Assembly: GCF_047495875.1 (NCBI RefSeq)
Contig: NC_092458.1
Location: 114,191,727-114,255,726 of the forward strand
Length of the DNA: 64,000 bases
Direction: 5' to 3'
DNA from: Pithys albifrons albifrons
Taxonomy: Eukaryota; Chordata; Aves; Passeriformes; Thamnophilidae
Shown here: piece after piece, positions 26,581 to 39,669 of the stretch
Layout of the letters: each line of letters opens with the position of its first letter
Numbering within the stretch: position 1 is the stretch's first letter
Notes under the pieces: model-generated
The model's database searches: none
Seen by the model: the letters and a program-made list of their open reading frames with translations, nothing else
What the model was told of the DNA's origin: nothing
Translations under genes and position numbers: made by a program

Positions 26581-27549
26581 CACACAAAGAAATATACTAA
26601 AGAAAAGGAGAAATTAAAACAATTTATCAGTCAAAAGCATGTAATACCAGTCAGTAAAAGACAGTCTTTCCCAGTAGGTTGGTTTCCATGTTTCATATCC
26701 TGAATACCAAGTAGAGCATTGGGAATCAGCCTGATACATTCAGTGGCACCAAATGAACCAAACATATAGAAAATGTACCTGTCAGTGCAGGAACACACAG
26801 CAATTTCTGCACTGAAACCTTTCTGGGAGAGCAGATACATTTCCAAATTGTACATGGTTAGATCTTAACTACCTATTCTGTCACTTAGCAGGTTGGTTTG
26901 CTCTGAGACAGCCGTAAACATTATGTATTTTGAGGTCTAACATAGGCATTTGCTTCTCCAATGTGAGTCTTATTCATAATAAAAGAAAAACAAAATTACT
27001 GAGGTAAAAAGAAAGCATGGCCACATCTAAAATAAATGGCCTTGCCTCAGAAACAGATGAGCCCTCATGTTTCCCTCAGGTGATTGTGGGATGGAGAATG
27101 AGTAGGTAATATCCTGCCTCTCCAACCTGGAACAGCTTTTTCCCCAAGAGCAGTGCCCAAGTGATTTCAAAGGGATTTTGTTGATCAAGGCACAAGAGCA
27201 AGGCAGAGGTTGATAAAAGGAATCACAGAATTATTACAGGAGCCCAGGTGCCCTATGTAATAATTTTCATTCTGCCTTGCAAATGCTAATTGATATTCAA
27301 TTCACCACCATGTTCTTGTCAACAGCAGATTATTGGGCAGCTTTTCCTAAATGAGCACGAACACCTGACAGCTTTGTCAGCCCTGTTTATTAACCTGAGT
27401 GGATCTTTATTAGGGAAATTAGTAACAAGTGAAATTCAGACAAATGGATTTCTCATTCCTTCCACTGGTAAAGTACAAATGACTTGTGTGTTGAAGCCAA
27501 TTCTGTCAGGTTGGGACTAATGCTAAATTTAATGTTCTTCACTTTCCTA
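26581..27549. other. Non-coding DNA; nothing recognised
   Basis: Intronic sequence between a microsatellite and an LTR. No coding or repeat signal that I can support. Confidence 0.5.
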
Positions 27550-28175
27550 TGTCTTGGTTTGAGATAAGCAACTGCCAATCCGCCCAAGCACAGAGAGAAA
27601 AGCCTCCCTCCTAACACCAGGGAAAGGGAGGAAAAGAGAGGGGAAAGAAAAAAAAACACCTCAAACTGCATTTATACTAAATCTACATATATTTTTCACA
27701 GAAAGAAAGAGACAATTAGAAGAGAGTACAAATATACACTCACTCAAGTCTGCAACAACAAGTTCCCCACCTCAACTTCTTAACGAACACACAAATTCTA
27801 CTGTCCTAACTACACATTACTTAAGAAGAAGCTTATTCCCCAGGGAGACAAACCCAAGCAGAAAGGAGAGACCCAGAACAACACATTTTACTTTCCTGAG
27901 ATACCCTGTGAGCCAGTGGTGGGCCTGGTCCTCTCCATCCCCCCTGGGACAGCATCCTGTGTCCTCCCAAGAGGAGGCTGAGAAGTGACTGCCTTAACCA
28001 CTCCCACACTGGTTCCTACTTCCCTGGAGATGATGTCATAATGTGGTATGGAATACAAAATTACTGGCTAGCAGAGGTCAGCTGTTAGCTCAGCCCAGCT
28101 CAAGTCAGCTGACAGCTTCGGCCTAGTCCACACTTCAGAGCCCAAATCTAGGCCCACCTAGGTGAACCCATAACA
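27550..28175 (-). mobile_element. Solo LTR of an endogenous retrovirus, about 626 bp
   Basis: The segment starts TGTCTTGGTTTGAG and ends GAACCCATAACA, so it is bounded by TG and CA. Its left part parallels the LTR at 39.0 kb: both have CACAGAGAGAAA, then AGGGAAAGGGAGG-like sequence and an A-rich stretch. Minus orientation is inferred from that relationship, since the 39-kb copy has a TATA box on minus. Read that way it begins TGTTATGGGTTCACC and ends CTCAAACCAAGACA. No gag, pol or env sequence is adjacent. Flanks CCTA and CCTG could be a decayed 4-bp target duplication, but this is weak. Confidence 0.65.
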
Positions 28176-29642
28176 CCTGTTAACCTTTCCTATTCTGCAT
28201 TCTTACAAGCATTTGCTTTTATGTCTTTTACTATAATACTTTGAGTGGTCATAAAGTGAAGAAAAAGTTTATGTCATGACATCCAGGAGTGAAAAAGCCA
28301 AACAAAAGCTTTTGGCAAAGTGTAACAACACCTATGCATAGCTGTCAGCCAGACTAATTACGAGGTTAATAACTCCATGGCTATTGCTTCTATTCTCCAC
28401 ATTTCTTAGGATTTCCTCTTCAAGGAGGTCGGAAACTTCCCTTAAATACTCAAACCCACCCATTCTTTCTTGCACTGCTCTGAGTCAAAGACCCAGCCTC
28501 TCAAATAGTGAAGTATGAAATGGAACTGTAAAGGTTTGTTGCCTTTGCCCCATGCACAACTGGGGAGGACGAGACACAAGTACCTTTCAGCCTGATCCTG
28601 CCTCTTTCCAAGGGGACTGAGAACCAGAATCAATACAGACCTTTTCCACAGCACTTTCCTTTAAGGAAAGAAGTTTTGAGGACAATAGCTGACAATATGA
28701 CAAATAGGAGCTGGGAAGACAGATGGCCACTGCTTACTCAAGTAGTTCCTTAATAACCATAATGAAAAATTAGCAGTTTGGTGACTCCGAGGGACAGAAC
28801 AGACAGATGTTAGCAGAGGTACAAAGGCTGAAGCAACTAAAGAGTTTGTGCTTGAGTGGCAGCACAGACCCATGAAGAGCTGCTTGAGAACTTCAAGCTC
28901 ACAAACTGAGACAAGGGACCAGTTCAGGATTTTTGGCAGAGTCCCTGAGGGTGGTGTGTTCTCACAGGTGCTGTCAGAGCTGCTTCAGCCAGGCTGAGCA
29001 AAAGGTGGGAGCCTGAAACTCTGACACACAGCCAAAGCAAGAACTGGGAGTGTGAAACTCCAACATACAGGCAGATCAGACATGGGAACAACAGTTGGGC
29101 AAGTTCCAGGCACGAAACAGGAAGGTGGGCACTTCTGCAGTGCACAGACCCATCCACTGAATCCAAAGATACTTCACAACTCTCAGTGTCTTCCACTGCT
29201 CCCACAGTTCAATATAACTTAACTCCAGGCAGGTAAATAAGAGTTCACTTATATTCAGTCCATATTTTTACATCATAAAAATGAAACAGGATCATTCCTA
29301 TTTTGCAGGCAGAAAAACAATACAGAAAGCAGAGTACACACAGCCCATCAATAGCAGATCCTGCCTGCCCTGCTCTCATGAGCTAACAGTAATGTAACCT
29401 TGTCTGTATGAAGTGGTGCAGAGGGGGGGAAAGCACAGCTGCTCCATCCCCATCTGTTGCATGGCTGCAGCCTGATCTACCACTCAGAATTTATTCACAA
29501 GACACATAAATGAGCCTTCAGAAGTGACAGGACATTTATTACTATCCATTCCAGACCTATAGCACTGCCATATAAGCAGGATGAAGTTAGTAATTCACAC
29601 TCACATGAAAGGACATGCTCCCTGATCTCTCCATTAATCCAA
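28176..29642. other. Non-coding DNA with a faint duplicated motif
   Basis: Between two LTRs. At about 29006-29085 a segment GGGAG..TGAAACTC..ACA..CAG occurs twice in tandem with divergence. Nothing else recognised. Confidence 0.4.
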
Positions 29643-30185
29643 TATCCCAGGTTTGGCCAGGACAGAGCTCGTTTTCTTCTTGGTAGCTGGTGCAGTGCTG
29701 TGTTTTGGATTCAGTATCAGAGTAACGTGGGTAACACACAGAGGTTTTAGTTATTGCTTTACCCCAAATCAAAGGCTCTTCAGTGTCTCATGTGCTGCCA
29801 GTGAGAAAGTATCCAAGAAGCTGGGAAGGAGCATGGCCAGGACAACGGATCCCAACTGGCCAAAGGGATATTCCACACCACAGAACAGCATGCTCAGTTA
29901 TAAACTGAAGAGTGTTGGCTGGAAGGGGCTAATCCCTTCTCCAGAATGGGCTGGACATTGGACAGTGAGTGGTGAGCAATCATGCTATGCATCACTCGCT
30001 GATGTTTTATGCCTCTCTCCCTCTCCCTCCTTATCATTCCAAGTGTTATTATTACATTTTACTTTGTTTCAATTACTAAACTCTCCTTATCTTGATCAGC
30101 CAGCTTTTATTTTTTTCTGGTGCTCCTCCTCACGCCACCAGGGGCTGTGGGAGTGAGCAGAGACTGCCTGGGGTTAAACACTGAC
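29643..30185 (+). mobile_element. Solo avian ERVL-type LTR with recognisable promoter
   Basis: The order of motifs is that of the abundant avian ERVL-type LTR: CCAGGACAGAG, GTTTTCTTCTTGGTAGCTGG, GTGCTGTGTTTTGGATTCAG, GGTAACACACAGAGGTTTTA, CAACTGGCCAAAGGGATATT, GCATGCTCAGTTATAAACTG, TGGTGAGCAATCATG, TTATTATTACATTTTAC, GGGAGTGAGCAG and a terminal GGGGTTAAACACTGACC. GTTATAAAC at 29896-29904 is a TATA-like box in the expected place. The flanks TCCAA (left) and CCCAA (right) could be a 5-bp target duplication with one change. No internal proviral sequence is next to it, so it is a recombined solo LTR. A 167-codon frame crosses it and is fortuitous. Confidence 0.85.
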
Positions 30186-32233
30186 CCCCAAGAAAGCAAG
30201 TGCCATGCAAACCATAGGGGAGGGCTATTAAACCTACATTTGTATTTTTTCTGCTTGTTAAAGGTAATGTGGTTAGCAATGACTTCAGCTGTCAGCAGAT
30301 AAGGAGCCACAAGCTGTGGGCATAGCAAAGCAGAAGCAGTCACAATTTCCAAACGTGTCAAGGCTCTCAAGCAAATTGATCAGTTTTTCTCCTTTGCTTC
30401 TCCAAGTGGTGTCTGATTTGCTTGATAATTTATCCGCCTGAGAAGTAAAACATTTCATATAGTTGGCCTTTCTGCTGTACTCTGCAAAAATGACCAGGAT
30501 GTGCAGAAAAAGAGTTTAGCAGAGGACATATAAAAAAACCTTCCAGGTAACTCAGAAAACATGAGGTTAACATTTGGCTACATTACATGTTTTCTTTTTT
30601 TTAATGCAGAATCTCAAAAACACACCAAAATAAATAGGAAGCAGAGTTGTTGCACTCCTGATAAATATTCCCTGAGATATCCTAGGCTTATATTCGTGAT
30701 GCTCAAATGTTTCTTATCTCCTTTGATTAAATATCCACACAGCCAGTCAGTTTAATATTTCTGAGCTTTGTATTTCTCTTTCACTGAGTCAGTCTGTCAC
30801 TTTTCCCACTAGCTCTTCATTTATAATTTATGGTGTCAAGCACCAAGTTTTCACAGCAGGAACATTTTACAGGTGCTAGGTCAGGCTGTCAAGCTAAAGT
30901 ACATCCTAATAATCAGCAGCTTTGAAAATCTTGGGCTCTTTACCCACAGTGGAACATCAGCATGAAGGCTCAATTGTTTTTATGAATTAATCAGGTTTTG
31001 CAATACTTTTATCAACAAACAAATGTCGTGTTCAGGGGAAATAAGTTTTGACTATCTAACCAAAGATCAAATTGCTTTAAAATATTGGAAGGCACAGAGT
31101 ACTCACCTCTACTGTACACAGGCTTTGAGCTTTGAATGATATGCTTATAATGCACATTCAGGAAGATTTAAAATTTAAAGATAACTGAAGAGCATAAAAT
31201 AGATCTGAGAATGCCATCATTCACACAGCAAACTGTTATGCCTGATCTGTTGAGTAGTAGGTCTTGAATTCAACAGTATATAGCTACCCTCTTTTTTCTT
31301 TTGAGACTATATAATAATCTAAATGGAGAAAATAAACTATTTTTTCTGATTTTACATCAAGAAATGAAACTAAAAAACCTGCTTTTCCATTTTATTTTAT
31401 TTTTTTTCCCAATTTTATGTAGTGCAAGAGGATTGGGATATGCCATGTGGAACATTTTTCAATATTCTCTCTTCCTAGTCCACAGCCCTCTAAACACCAA
31501 CAGAAGAAAGAAAAACTTTGGACCTTTAACAGCATAGTGCTAGTATATAATTAAACAACAACAAAAAGAACAAAAAAAATCTCTGCTAAAACTGTGAGAA
31601 GTAAAACAGCCACTTCTGCTGTGACTGAAAAGAGAACTCTTGGTAATAAGGGGTTGTCATGTGTAACACACATGAAGGTGGAAGGTATTTGTGAGCCTTG
31701 AACTGACCTGAAAAGAACACAATGATCTGGCAGGTCCAGCACCGCATCAGCAAAGGCACCTGCTGCAAAGGCAGGCACTGATTTAGCTCAAAGCACCACT
31801 TGCAAGGGCTACTTGAGACTTAAGTGCCTGTTACACAAGCCAGTGATGCAGGAAGAGAGTCACTGAGGAGCGCTGGAGCACTGCCCAGGGACGTGGAAGG
31901 CACTGCCAAACACAGACAACATAATAATCCTCACACAGTTACTGCAGGACACAGCAACCTTTGCATCTGAGGGATTGCTGCAAAGGAAATGTTGCAATTA
32001 AAATGTGCTTTATATCACTTCTGATCAGAACATTTTTTTCCTCTTTTTTTCATTCTACCTGAAATGTCTGAGTACAGAAAACACAAGAAGGGGACAAACA
32101 GCACCACCACAGTGGAGATGGATTACTCTATTAAAGGAAAAGTACAAAATAATTAAAAAAAATTATTCCTTGCTCCTATCTGAAGACTACAATACATTGA
32201 AAATTCTCAAATTGTGTAGGAATGCTATCAGTG
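30186..32233. other. Non-coding DNA; nothing recognised
   Basis: AT-rich intronic sequence, with A-rich runs near 31550-31580. No supportable coding, RNA or repeat feature. Confidence 0.5.
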
Positions 32234-32928
32234 TATCACAGAATTATAGCAAAGTTCAAGTTAGAGGGATCCTCTGAAGATTATCTAGTTCAGCCCCCCT
32301 GCCATGGGCAGAGACATCTTTCCTTAGCCCAGGTTGCTCAGAGCCCCATCCAACCTGGACTTGGGCACTTCCAGAGGTGGAGCATCCACAGCTTCTCTAG
32401 GAAACATGTCTCTGTTCCTCCCCATTCTCACAGTAATGAATTTCTTCCTTAGACACAGTCTACCCTCTTTCAATTTAAATCACCACCCCTTACCCTGTCA
32501 CCAAGCTCCTTTTATACATCAAAAAGCTGCACTAAGGTTTCCCTGGAGCCTTCTCCAGACAACCTCAGCTCTCCCAGTGTGTCTCCACAGGGGAGTCATT
32601 GCAGCCTGCTGACCATTTCCATGGTCCCCCTCTGACAGATCCTTGTCTTTGTTGTGCTGGTGAATGCAGCACTCCAGGTGGGCTCTCAGGAGAGTGCAGT
32701 AGAGAGGCAGAATCACCTCATTGACCTGCTGCTTTTTCAGCAGCCCAGGACACAGTTTGTTTCCAGGGCAGCAAGCACACACTACCAGCTCAACTCCCAT
32801 TTGTTGTTCCATTTTTGGACCCCCAAGTCCTCCTCTGCTGAGCTCCTCTCAATCCATTCATCCCCCATTCTATATTAATATCAGGGATTGTCCTGACACA
32901 CGTGCAGGACCTTGTTGAATTTCATGAC
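32234..32928 (-). mobile_element. Older classical avian CR1, 3' part, about 695 bp
   Basis: On plus the sequence follows the reverse complement of the classical CR1: TATCACAGAATTATAGCAAA at the 3' tail, CTTAGCCCAGGTTGCTCAGA, CATCCAACCTGGACTTGGGC, GCAGCACTCCAGGTGGGCTC, GCAGAATCACCTCATTGACC, CAGCAGCCCAGGACACAG, ACCCCCAAGTCCTCCTCTG and CACGTGCAGGACCTTGTTGA. Frames are broken by many changes. It represents a different and older subfamily than the copies at 16-45 kb. Confidence 0.9.
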
Positions 32929-35900
32929 ATATACATCTATTTCCATATCTGTGTATTCAGTACCTGCATCCATGAAGTGTGAAATAGTTTTGACCAACAC
33001 AACAGGGACCAAGTCTAAAAAATTACTGCTGTCCTCACCTTTTTCCCCAAAAAGTTTGTCATACCCAAGTACTTGGAAAAGCATACAAAGAATGCATTTT
33101 CTGCTTCTCCTTTAACAAATTCTGTAGTTGTTACAGATCACTTCTTTTAAAGCCCCAACATACACAATTCCATAGAAATCTTTTGTTTTCACCTTTCATT
33201 AAGTATTTTACCAGATGTAATTAAAGCACAGAGAAAACTGGGTTGCAGAGTGACCTAAATTCTGCTAATGAGGCCTTCCAAAACTGCAGGTTTTTCTTTC
33301 ATTTTGAAGCAATCAACTACAGCATGAGTTTATTTTATGAGTAAGGGTAGAGCCCACACCAAGCTTCCTCACCTTCCAGCTCCTCTGGTGGAAGGAGGAG
33401 CCCTTGGAGTCAGTGGGCTGGTTTGCTGGAGTGCCTCTATGGGACCAGCTGCCCTAAATATCACAAACAAGACAGATTGGAGAAGAACTGGCTAATCCAC
33501 CCACTCCCAGATTTACTTCACTGCAGGTCTCATGAAGGTTTTACACAGCAGGTAATTCAATGGTTTTGTTTTGCCTAAAAATGGTCCCTCCCTGATTTTG
33601 AGGTTCTCTAACTGCATATTGAGTCTTGCTGGGATTACAAAGGATTTGGAAGTAAAGCTGGAGAAGGAAATAGCCCTGTGGAGGGGCAGCAAACCAGCTG
33701 TTGTGTGGCAAGGGCAGGAGCCACCCAGGTCAACAAGCTCTGAGCCCAGAGTTCAGTTGGTTAAGGAGAGGTATTTTTACCCAGACTGAGTGAGCAGATT
33801 TGACAGTCAAAGAAAACCCAGCGAAAGAGGAATGCTGTGGGAACAGCAGTTTGGTAAAGGACCAACAGACTGCCAATGGCTGCAGAGCAGAGGATGGACT
33901 GAGAGGGTGAACTAGAAGAGTCACACAATGAATTTTCAAGAGTATAATGTGAGTTGAGGAGGCTAAAAGGACACGCAGGAGTAGAGACTCAGAGAGGTCA
34001 AAGATCTCTTTTCCTTCCTTCCTTGCTTTCTCCTTTCCTTTCCATCTTACTCTTGTATGTGGCCAACATCCCAGTTTCCATGCCAAGTGCATCATTTACT
34101 GGTAAAACTCTGTGAGGTTTTATGGACCCTCTGACTTTTGTTGCTTCTTTTGACCACAAACTTTTATAGATCTTGGATGCTCCCTTCTCATTAAGGGTGG
34201 GATGTCACAACAGAGAGAAAGAGGGAGAAAGAGGGAATGGAAGAAAAGGGGGAAGACAGAGGTGGAGAGATGTTATGTTGAAAAGCAAAGAAATTCCCAA
34301 CAGAAGAGAGGACTGGAGTTGCAGGAAGACATGGATTGGAGAATACTACCCAGCCATGATGGGAACTGAGAAGGGGTAGTGTATTTAGGGACTGTACGAG
34401 AAGACAATGAACACTTAAACATTATTATTCTTTGCACATCGGGAATGATGCACAGGTTAAAAAGCAAAGGTTTGGCACATCTTTGCTTTCATTAAAACTA
34501 CTTGTCCCTACAACTGTATCTTGAATCCAAAAATCTCTCATCAGCAACTGATTTGTCCAAGATTCTAAATCAGGGGCTTTCAAAATACAGTGATTTAAAA
34601 GACATGCTAACACAACTCCAGCTGTCTGCCCTCCTCATTTCAGACTGCATGATAGAAGCCTGTCTGCAAGAAGAAAAGTTCCATTTCCATTAATGTCAGA
34701 GTTATTCTGGAGTAAACAATATCCATGCTAGAATTAGCATACATTAAATCAAGACTGTTGAATCTATGAAGAGTTTCAGGACAATTTTTTTTTTCACTAG
34801 CACTATTTTTTTTCTTTTCCCTATAAAAAGTATTAGTGAGATTATAAAGTGAGTGAAATAAGGAGTGAGATAAAGAAAGTCAGTGTTAAGAGGAAATATT
34901 TTATGGTTAAAATTAAGTATACAAGTGCATCTCTAGTTAAAAAAGCAACTATAAAGAGAGATGGTATCTAAAATTAAATACAAATTTACATATTGATGTA
35001 AAGCCTCAATTACTGTGAGTGAACTGTCACCATACTTGAGCAATTTGAAATACTTACTGCCCTCACTTTCCCACCTGTTCAAAATCCTTCCCAGACCATG
35101 ATTATAATACTCTCTCCTGGCAGGTTTCTCTGCCCTCTGCAGAATGCAATCAATTATTGTTTAACACAGTTTCCCACCAACAATAATGAATGCCTTGATC
35201 AGAACCTCAGTGTGCTTTTCTGATTGTCCACAGTCTCTTCATTTCCAGTGCTTGCTCTCAATCAGATCAAGTGATTTCAGTAATCTCATACTTAATTTAA
35301 AACAGATGAAGGGGGAATTTAAGACGTTTCATTCATGTAAATGCTAAATTTATAACAATGAATATTATCTTTTATTTTGCTCTACAGGTTAATTTATTTC
35401 ATCTAAGAGCAATAAAACAGAGTAAGCATTGAGCAATCCTAATAGCCAAGCAAAATCAAATTAGGGGAGAAAAAGCTGACATCTGAATTATAAGGCATTA
35501 AGGTAAAATTACAGCTGAAATTGAGGATAATTTCATTCAATTTGACTTCAAGAAAGCAGCACTTCTTTCAGCCTTATTTCAGAATTATACAAACAGAGAA
35601 ATGTTTGGAGTCTACAGAAATTATTTGTGTTTTCTTGTTGATATCATTAAATTACTGCTTGTGTGGCAATGCCACATTGGTAGTGAACATTCTCAATTAC
35701 CATGTACATTTTATTGTATAAATAATGCTGGATTAGGAAACCAAAATAAGTTATAAAGGTGTTTTTAGCTGCTTTAAAAAGGGGGCAAAAGAGGTGAGCA
35801 GGTTCATAAAAGGCATGTTTTTGAGAGAGACAGTGTCTGACTGTGCTCTTTGGAGTGCAATTCCTCGAAGTTAAGCCATGGGACTGGTGTGAGTTATTAT

Positions 35901-36335
35901 TTAAGTGATGTTCTTGGAAAAACAGGCTTGTTCTAAGGAGACTTTTTTTCATGGCAAAGTTGGGATTCCTTGCCAACTCAACCAAAGGCTGAAACACTAC
36001 ATGGACCACTATGAGGAGAGAAGGAATGATTCTTCATATCTGGGATAATAAAGCAGGAAGGCCATTATATCTAAAACATCAGACAAGCCAAAGAGAGCCA
36101 AGGAGAACTTCTTATATGAAATGGGAGTCTAGCAGCAGAGAGAAAGTAAGATATCCACATGTTGACTGAGGGCAAGCCACCAAGGATCAACTGAACAACA
36201 TGGGAATGAAGGAGACCAAATACCACCACAGAAACAGGCCAGTATTCCTAATAAAAAATGTTACTATTGCACAAAGTACCAGTAAAATCTCACCAGCAAA
36301 GCCCTATATGGTTCTGGCCACCTTTGTTCAAGAAA
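32929..36335. other. Non-coding DNA; nothing recognised
   Basis: AT-rich intronic sequence. The 120-121-codon minus frames at 33730-34095 and 35647-36009 have no domain, no signal peptide and no splice context, and are treated as chance. Confidence 0.5.
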
Positions 36336-36748
36336 GAATCACAGAATCATAGAATGGGTTGTGTTGGAAAAGACCTCCGAGATCATCAAGTCCAACCCTT
36401 GGTCCAACTCCAGTCCCTTTACCAGATCATGGCACTCAGTGCCACGGCCAAGCTCACCCTAAAAACCTCCAGGGATGGGGAATCCACCCCCTCTCTGGGC
36501 AGCCCATTCCAATGCCTGAGCACTCTCTCTGCAAAGAAGTTTTTTCTGCTCTCCAACTTCAATTTCCCCTGGCAGAGCTTGAGCCCATCGTGCCCCCTTG
36601 TCCTATTGCTGAGTGCCTGGGAGAAGAGACCAACCCCCACCTGGCCAGAACTTCCCTTCAGGCAGTTCTAGACAGTGCTGAGGTCACCTCTGAGCCTCCT
36701 CTTCTCCAGGCTAAACACCCCCAGCTCCCTCAGCCTCTCCCCATAGGA
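36336..36748 (-). mobile_element. CR1 LINE 3' fragment
   Basis: It begins on plus with GAATCACAGAATCATAGAAT and runs through the reverse complement of the ORF2 end: on minus [39 protein letters not shown] and MIW-stop. A TAG at 36668-36670 replaces the Trp codon, exactly as in the 20.7-kb copy. It is truncated at the CCCCATAG stretch, beyond which TTAAACAGCAT occurs twice in unrelated flanking DNA. Confidence 0.93.
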
Positions 36749-37788
36749 CTTAAACAGCATAAAGGAATTAAACAGCATGAAGAATAAGCAAAGGCTAAAC
36801 TGTCATAGTGATCAGAAATCCATTGAATTAAATATGAAAACCACACACCAAAACTCAGAAGAGATATGACTCCTCCTACAAGACTGAGCTGGATTAAAAA
36901 ATAAAAAACAAACCAAGAATGGAAACATATTCTTAAGCTTTGGGACAACAGCAGCAAAAGCACAAATGAATAAGCACCATTCACTATTAAATGCAGTCCA
37001 TGAATGTGTTTGAATTTCAGAGCAGTGAGGTTCAGAACAACCTTCCAAGAGCAGCAATGAGGGAACATGGCTTCACTAGGTTTAGAATGAAAATTAATCA
37101 TTTTTTTATACAGCATCCTGTGCTCACATGATGCTGTAATTATGTGGTAACATTATATAGAATTTAATGGTGGTAACAAAGCTCCTTCCCAACCCTGTGT
37201 TACAGTTACAGTCAGAGCCCCTCAATGCAGTGTAAACACTCTTGGCAGGTACCCCTAAAATGCAAATACTATTCTTTAAAGAACAATAAAACCCGACTTT
37301 TAATGCCACTAATGTTACAGCAACATATTTTCCTCACCTCCAAGGAAATTAAGCCACTTGCTGAAAGATAAACTGACTCTTCCATTGCTAATTTCATTTC
37401 CTGGCTTTGAAGCTGATGGCAACCTCTGCCCTCCAACCCATTTGCTTCTGGATCACAGTAAAAAGAACTTCAATAATTCTTGAACTCTCTTTGCAGAAGT
37501 TCAATATAGATCTCTCTGCACTACTGCATTTATCTTTAACATAAGTCTCCAAAGGACATAATCCACATTATGGACTAATAGCCTGTAAAACTGCATTTTA
37601 TGAACTGCAGCACTTTTGAGCAATAAAAACAGAATCAATGGACTCAAGTTGATAACATTTCTTTCCCACTCTACATTGGAATTCATTTAATTGTAATATT
37701 TTTAAATTATGTACTAGCTTGGAGTCTACAAATCTCTATGCTTACAGCTCGAGGAGATGTATTATTGCATAAACATGTTGGGGTTTTG
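36749..37788. other. Non-coding DNA; nothing recognised
   Basis: AT-rich intronic sequence without supportable features. Confidence 0.5.
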
Positions 37789-37812
37789 TTTTTTTTTTTT
37801 TTTTTTTTTTTT
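37789..37812. repeat. Homopolymer T24
   Basis: 24 uninterrupted T residues. On minus this is an A24 tract, but nothing upstream on that strand looks like a processed transcript. Confidence 0.9.
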
Positions 37813-39002
37813 ACCACCAGACTAGATCCAAATTTTTGTAAATTAGAATATTAATGTATATAAGTCAGAAGAACTAGATTTTTTTTATCCCTTCTTCCTC
37901 TTTTCTTCTCCTTCCCCTTGTCAAAACCCTACTGTTCCACCTCACTATCCGAAAGAAAAAAAAAAAAGGGACAGCTCACTGCTATTTTAGGAGCTTTAGT
38001 CATAAATTTTATCACTTTACAGTAATGAAAATCATCCTGATGTTCCTTAGGGCTGCAAAAATATCTGCCTGCTTTGGTCAAAGACTTCAGCATCCATAAT
38101 CACAGTTAAAATATATGAGTGGAGAAGATTTAACAGCTCTTTGCACAGACTGAACATCAACTCACTTTATGCTTTCCTACACACACATTATAAAAACAGA
38201 AGACCCTTAACTAAGCAGATGCTTAAGGGAAGGGTATTACTAAGAACCTGCCCATTTCAGGACTTTTTTTTCTCCTTTTTTTTTTTATAGTCCCTGTGAA
38301 CCTGCTACAGTGAAGGGAAAAACCTCAAACCACCAACGTCTGTGCTGGAAAGACAGAAAATTCTCATCATCTGCTCAGATGGTGGCAATTGGTTTTACTC
38401 CAAGAATATGAGCAAGACCCACAGACCTCTCACCTACAAAGAGGGTTCTCCTTACACAGCACATCAGAACACTTAGTATTCATTTTATCCAAATTTTAGT
38501 GTTTGGAAGGCAAAATAAAATTTCTACAATAACAAAAGCTTGTGCTTCACGGCAGTAACCCCAAGCAGCCAGTTCTGCTCCACTGTCTCTCTCTCACATC
38601 CCCAGCTTTGCCCCATGTATCATTCACACTCAAAACATCAGCACGGCCTGGGAAATGTCTGCTACTTACACCTGATATCTGTGACACAGCAAATCCCTTT
38701 TCTACCCGTGCCCTTTAAGCCATTTATATAAACCAAACACTGCACCTCCAAATGACAGTGTATCCTTAATTTATTTACACAGAGTGCAGCTCCAATGACT
38801 CCCTCCAGCCACCCTTGTTTGCAAACAGACATGAAGCATCTTATCTTTGGGCAGTGAAAATATTTGGCTATTTTGTAGATTTTTGTTTCAGTCACTCCTA
38901 CTTGTGGAATTTCAGGTGAATTTCTGGAACCTTCTAATTCCAGAGGGGGAGTATTTTACATGAATGGAACAATCTGATTCTACCAACACTGACATACTGA
39001 CA
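37813..39002. other. Non-coding DNA; nothing recognised
   Basis: AT-rich intronic sequence with short A and T runs (37955-37967, 38279-38286). No supportable features. Confidence 0.5.
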
Positions 39003-39669
39003 TGTCTTGGGTTGAGCTGGGAAAATGCTGACAGCCCAACACAGAGAGAAAGGGTTTGCCCAACCAAGGGAAAAGGAGGGAGAAGAAAAAAACTCCAAAA
39101 CCTAAAGTAGCAAGCTTCTTATATTATAAAAAAGACAATTAAAAACAGAATATGATATAATACATAGATATACAAATGCTAGGAAAAAACCAAACTAACA
39201 ACAAATAGCTATGGAGTCACCCAACCAAATAATACAGATTGCAACCACCCAAACACCACAAAACCTCCCAAAAACTCTTCCAGAGAAACCTTCCAGCAAG
39301 AGAGGAGAAAATGAACAAGCAAATGTTCCCTCCCTGGATAACAGAGCGGGGATGGGGCAAAGCCTGATCTCAGCAGGGCAGGGCAGGGCAGGGCAGGGCA
39401 GGGCAGGGCAGGGCAGGGCAGGGCAGGGCAGGGCAGGGCAGGGCAGGGCAGGGCAGGGCAGGGCAGGGCGGCCTCGGGGGCTGAGGCAGAGATCAAAAGA
39501 GACAGAAACTCCACCTCCCTCTCTTTTTATACTTCTTGATCATGTCACATGATATGAAAAACCTCTTTGGTTGCTTAAGTCAGGTGATGTTTGTCCCTTC
39601 TGATTATGTCACAGCCTTTGGGCCTGCAGAACTGAGGCCTAACTGAGGCCTAAAGCCAAAACTACCACA
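39003..39669 (-). mobile_element. Endogenous-retrovirus solo LTR carrying an internal GGGCA array
   Basis: Bounded by TGTCTTGGGTTGAGC at the left and AAAACTACCACA at the right (TG and CA ends). Read on minus it starts TGTGGTAGTTTTGGC, has a TATA-like TATAAAAAGAG at about 39521-39531, then CT- and T-rich sequence, and ends CTCAACCCAAGACA, so minus is the likely transcription direction. An 11-bp direct repeat ACTGAGGCCTA is doubled at 39631-39652 near the U3 start. The left 100 bp parallel the LTR at 27.55 kb. No internal retroviral sequence is adjacent and no clear target duplication was found. The family was not named. Confidence 0.7.
39376..39469. repeat. (GGGCA)18 pentanucleotide array
   Basis: Eighteen perfect GGGCA units (39376-39465) plus a partial GGGC. 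Every unit contributes a G3 run with a 2-nt spacer on the plus strand, so the plus strand has G-quadruplex potential. The array lies inside the LTR, just downstream of its TATA-like box when read on minus, where the transcript would be (UGCCC)n. Open frames of 101 and 113 codons spanning it are artefacts. Confidence 0.95.

Noticed and set aside
26461..26703. Ser-Ile-His-Leu repeat protein
   Set aside because: Artefact of a 12-bp microsatellite unit.
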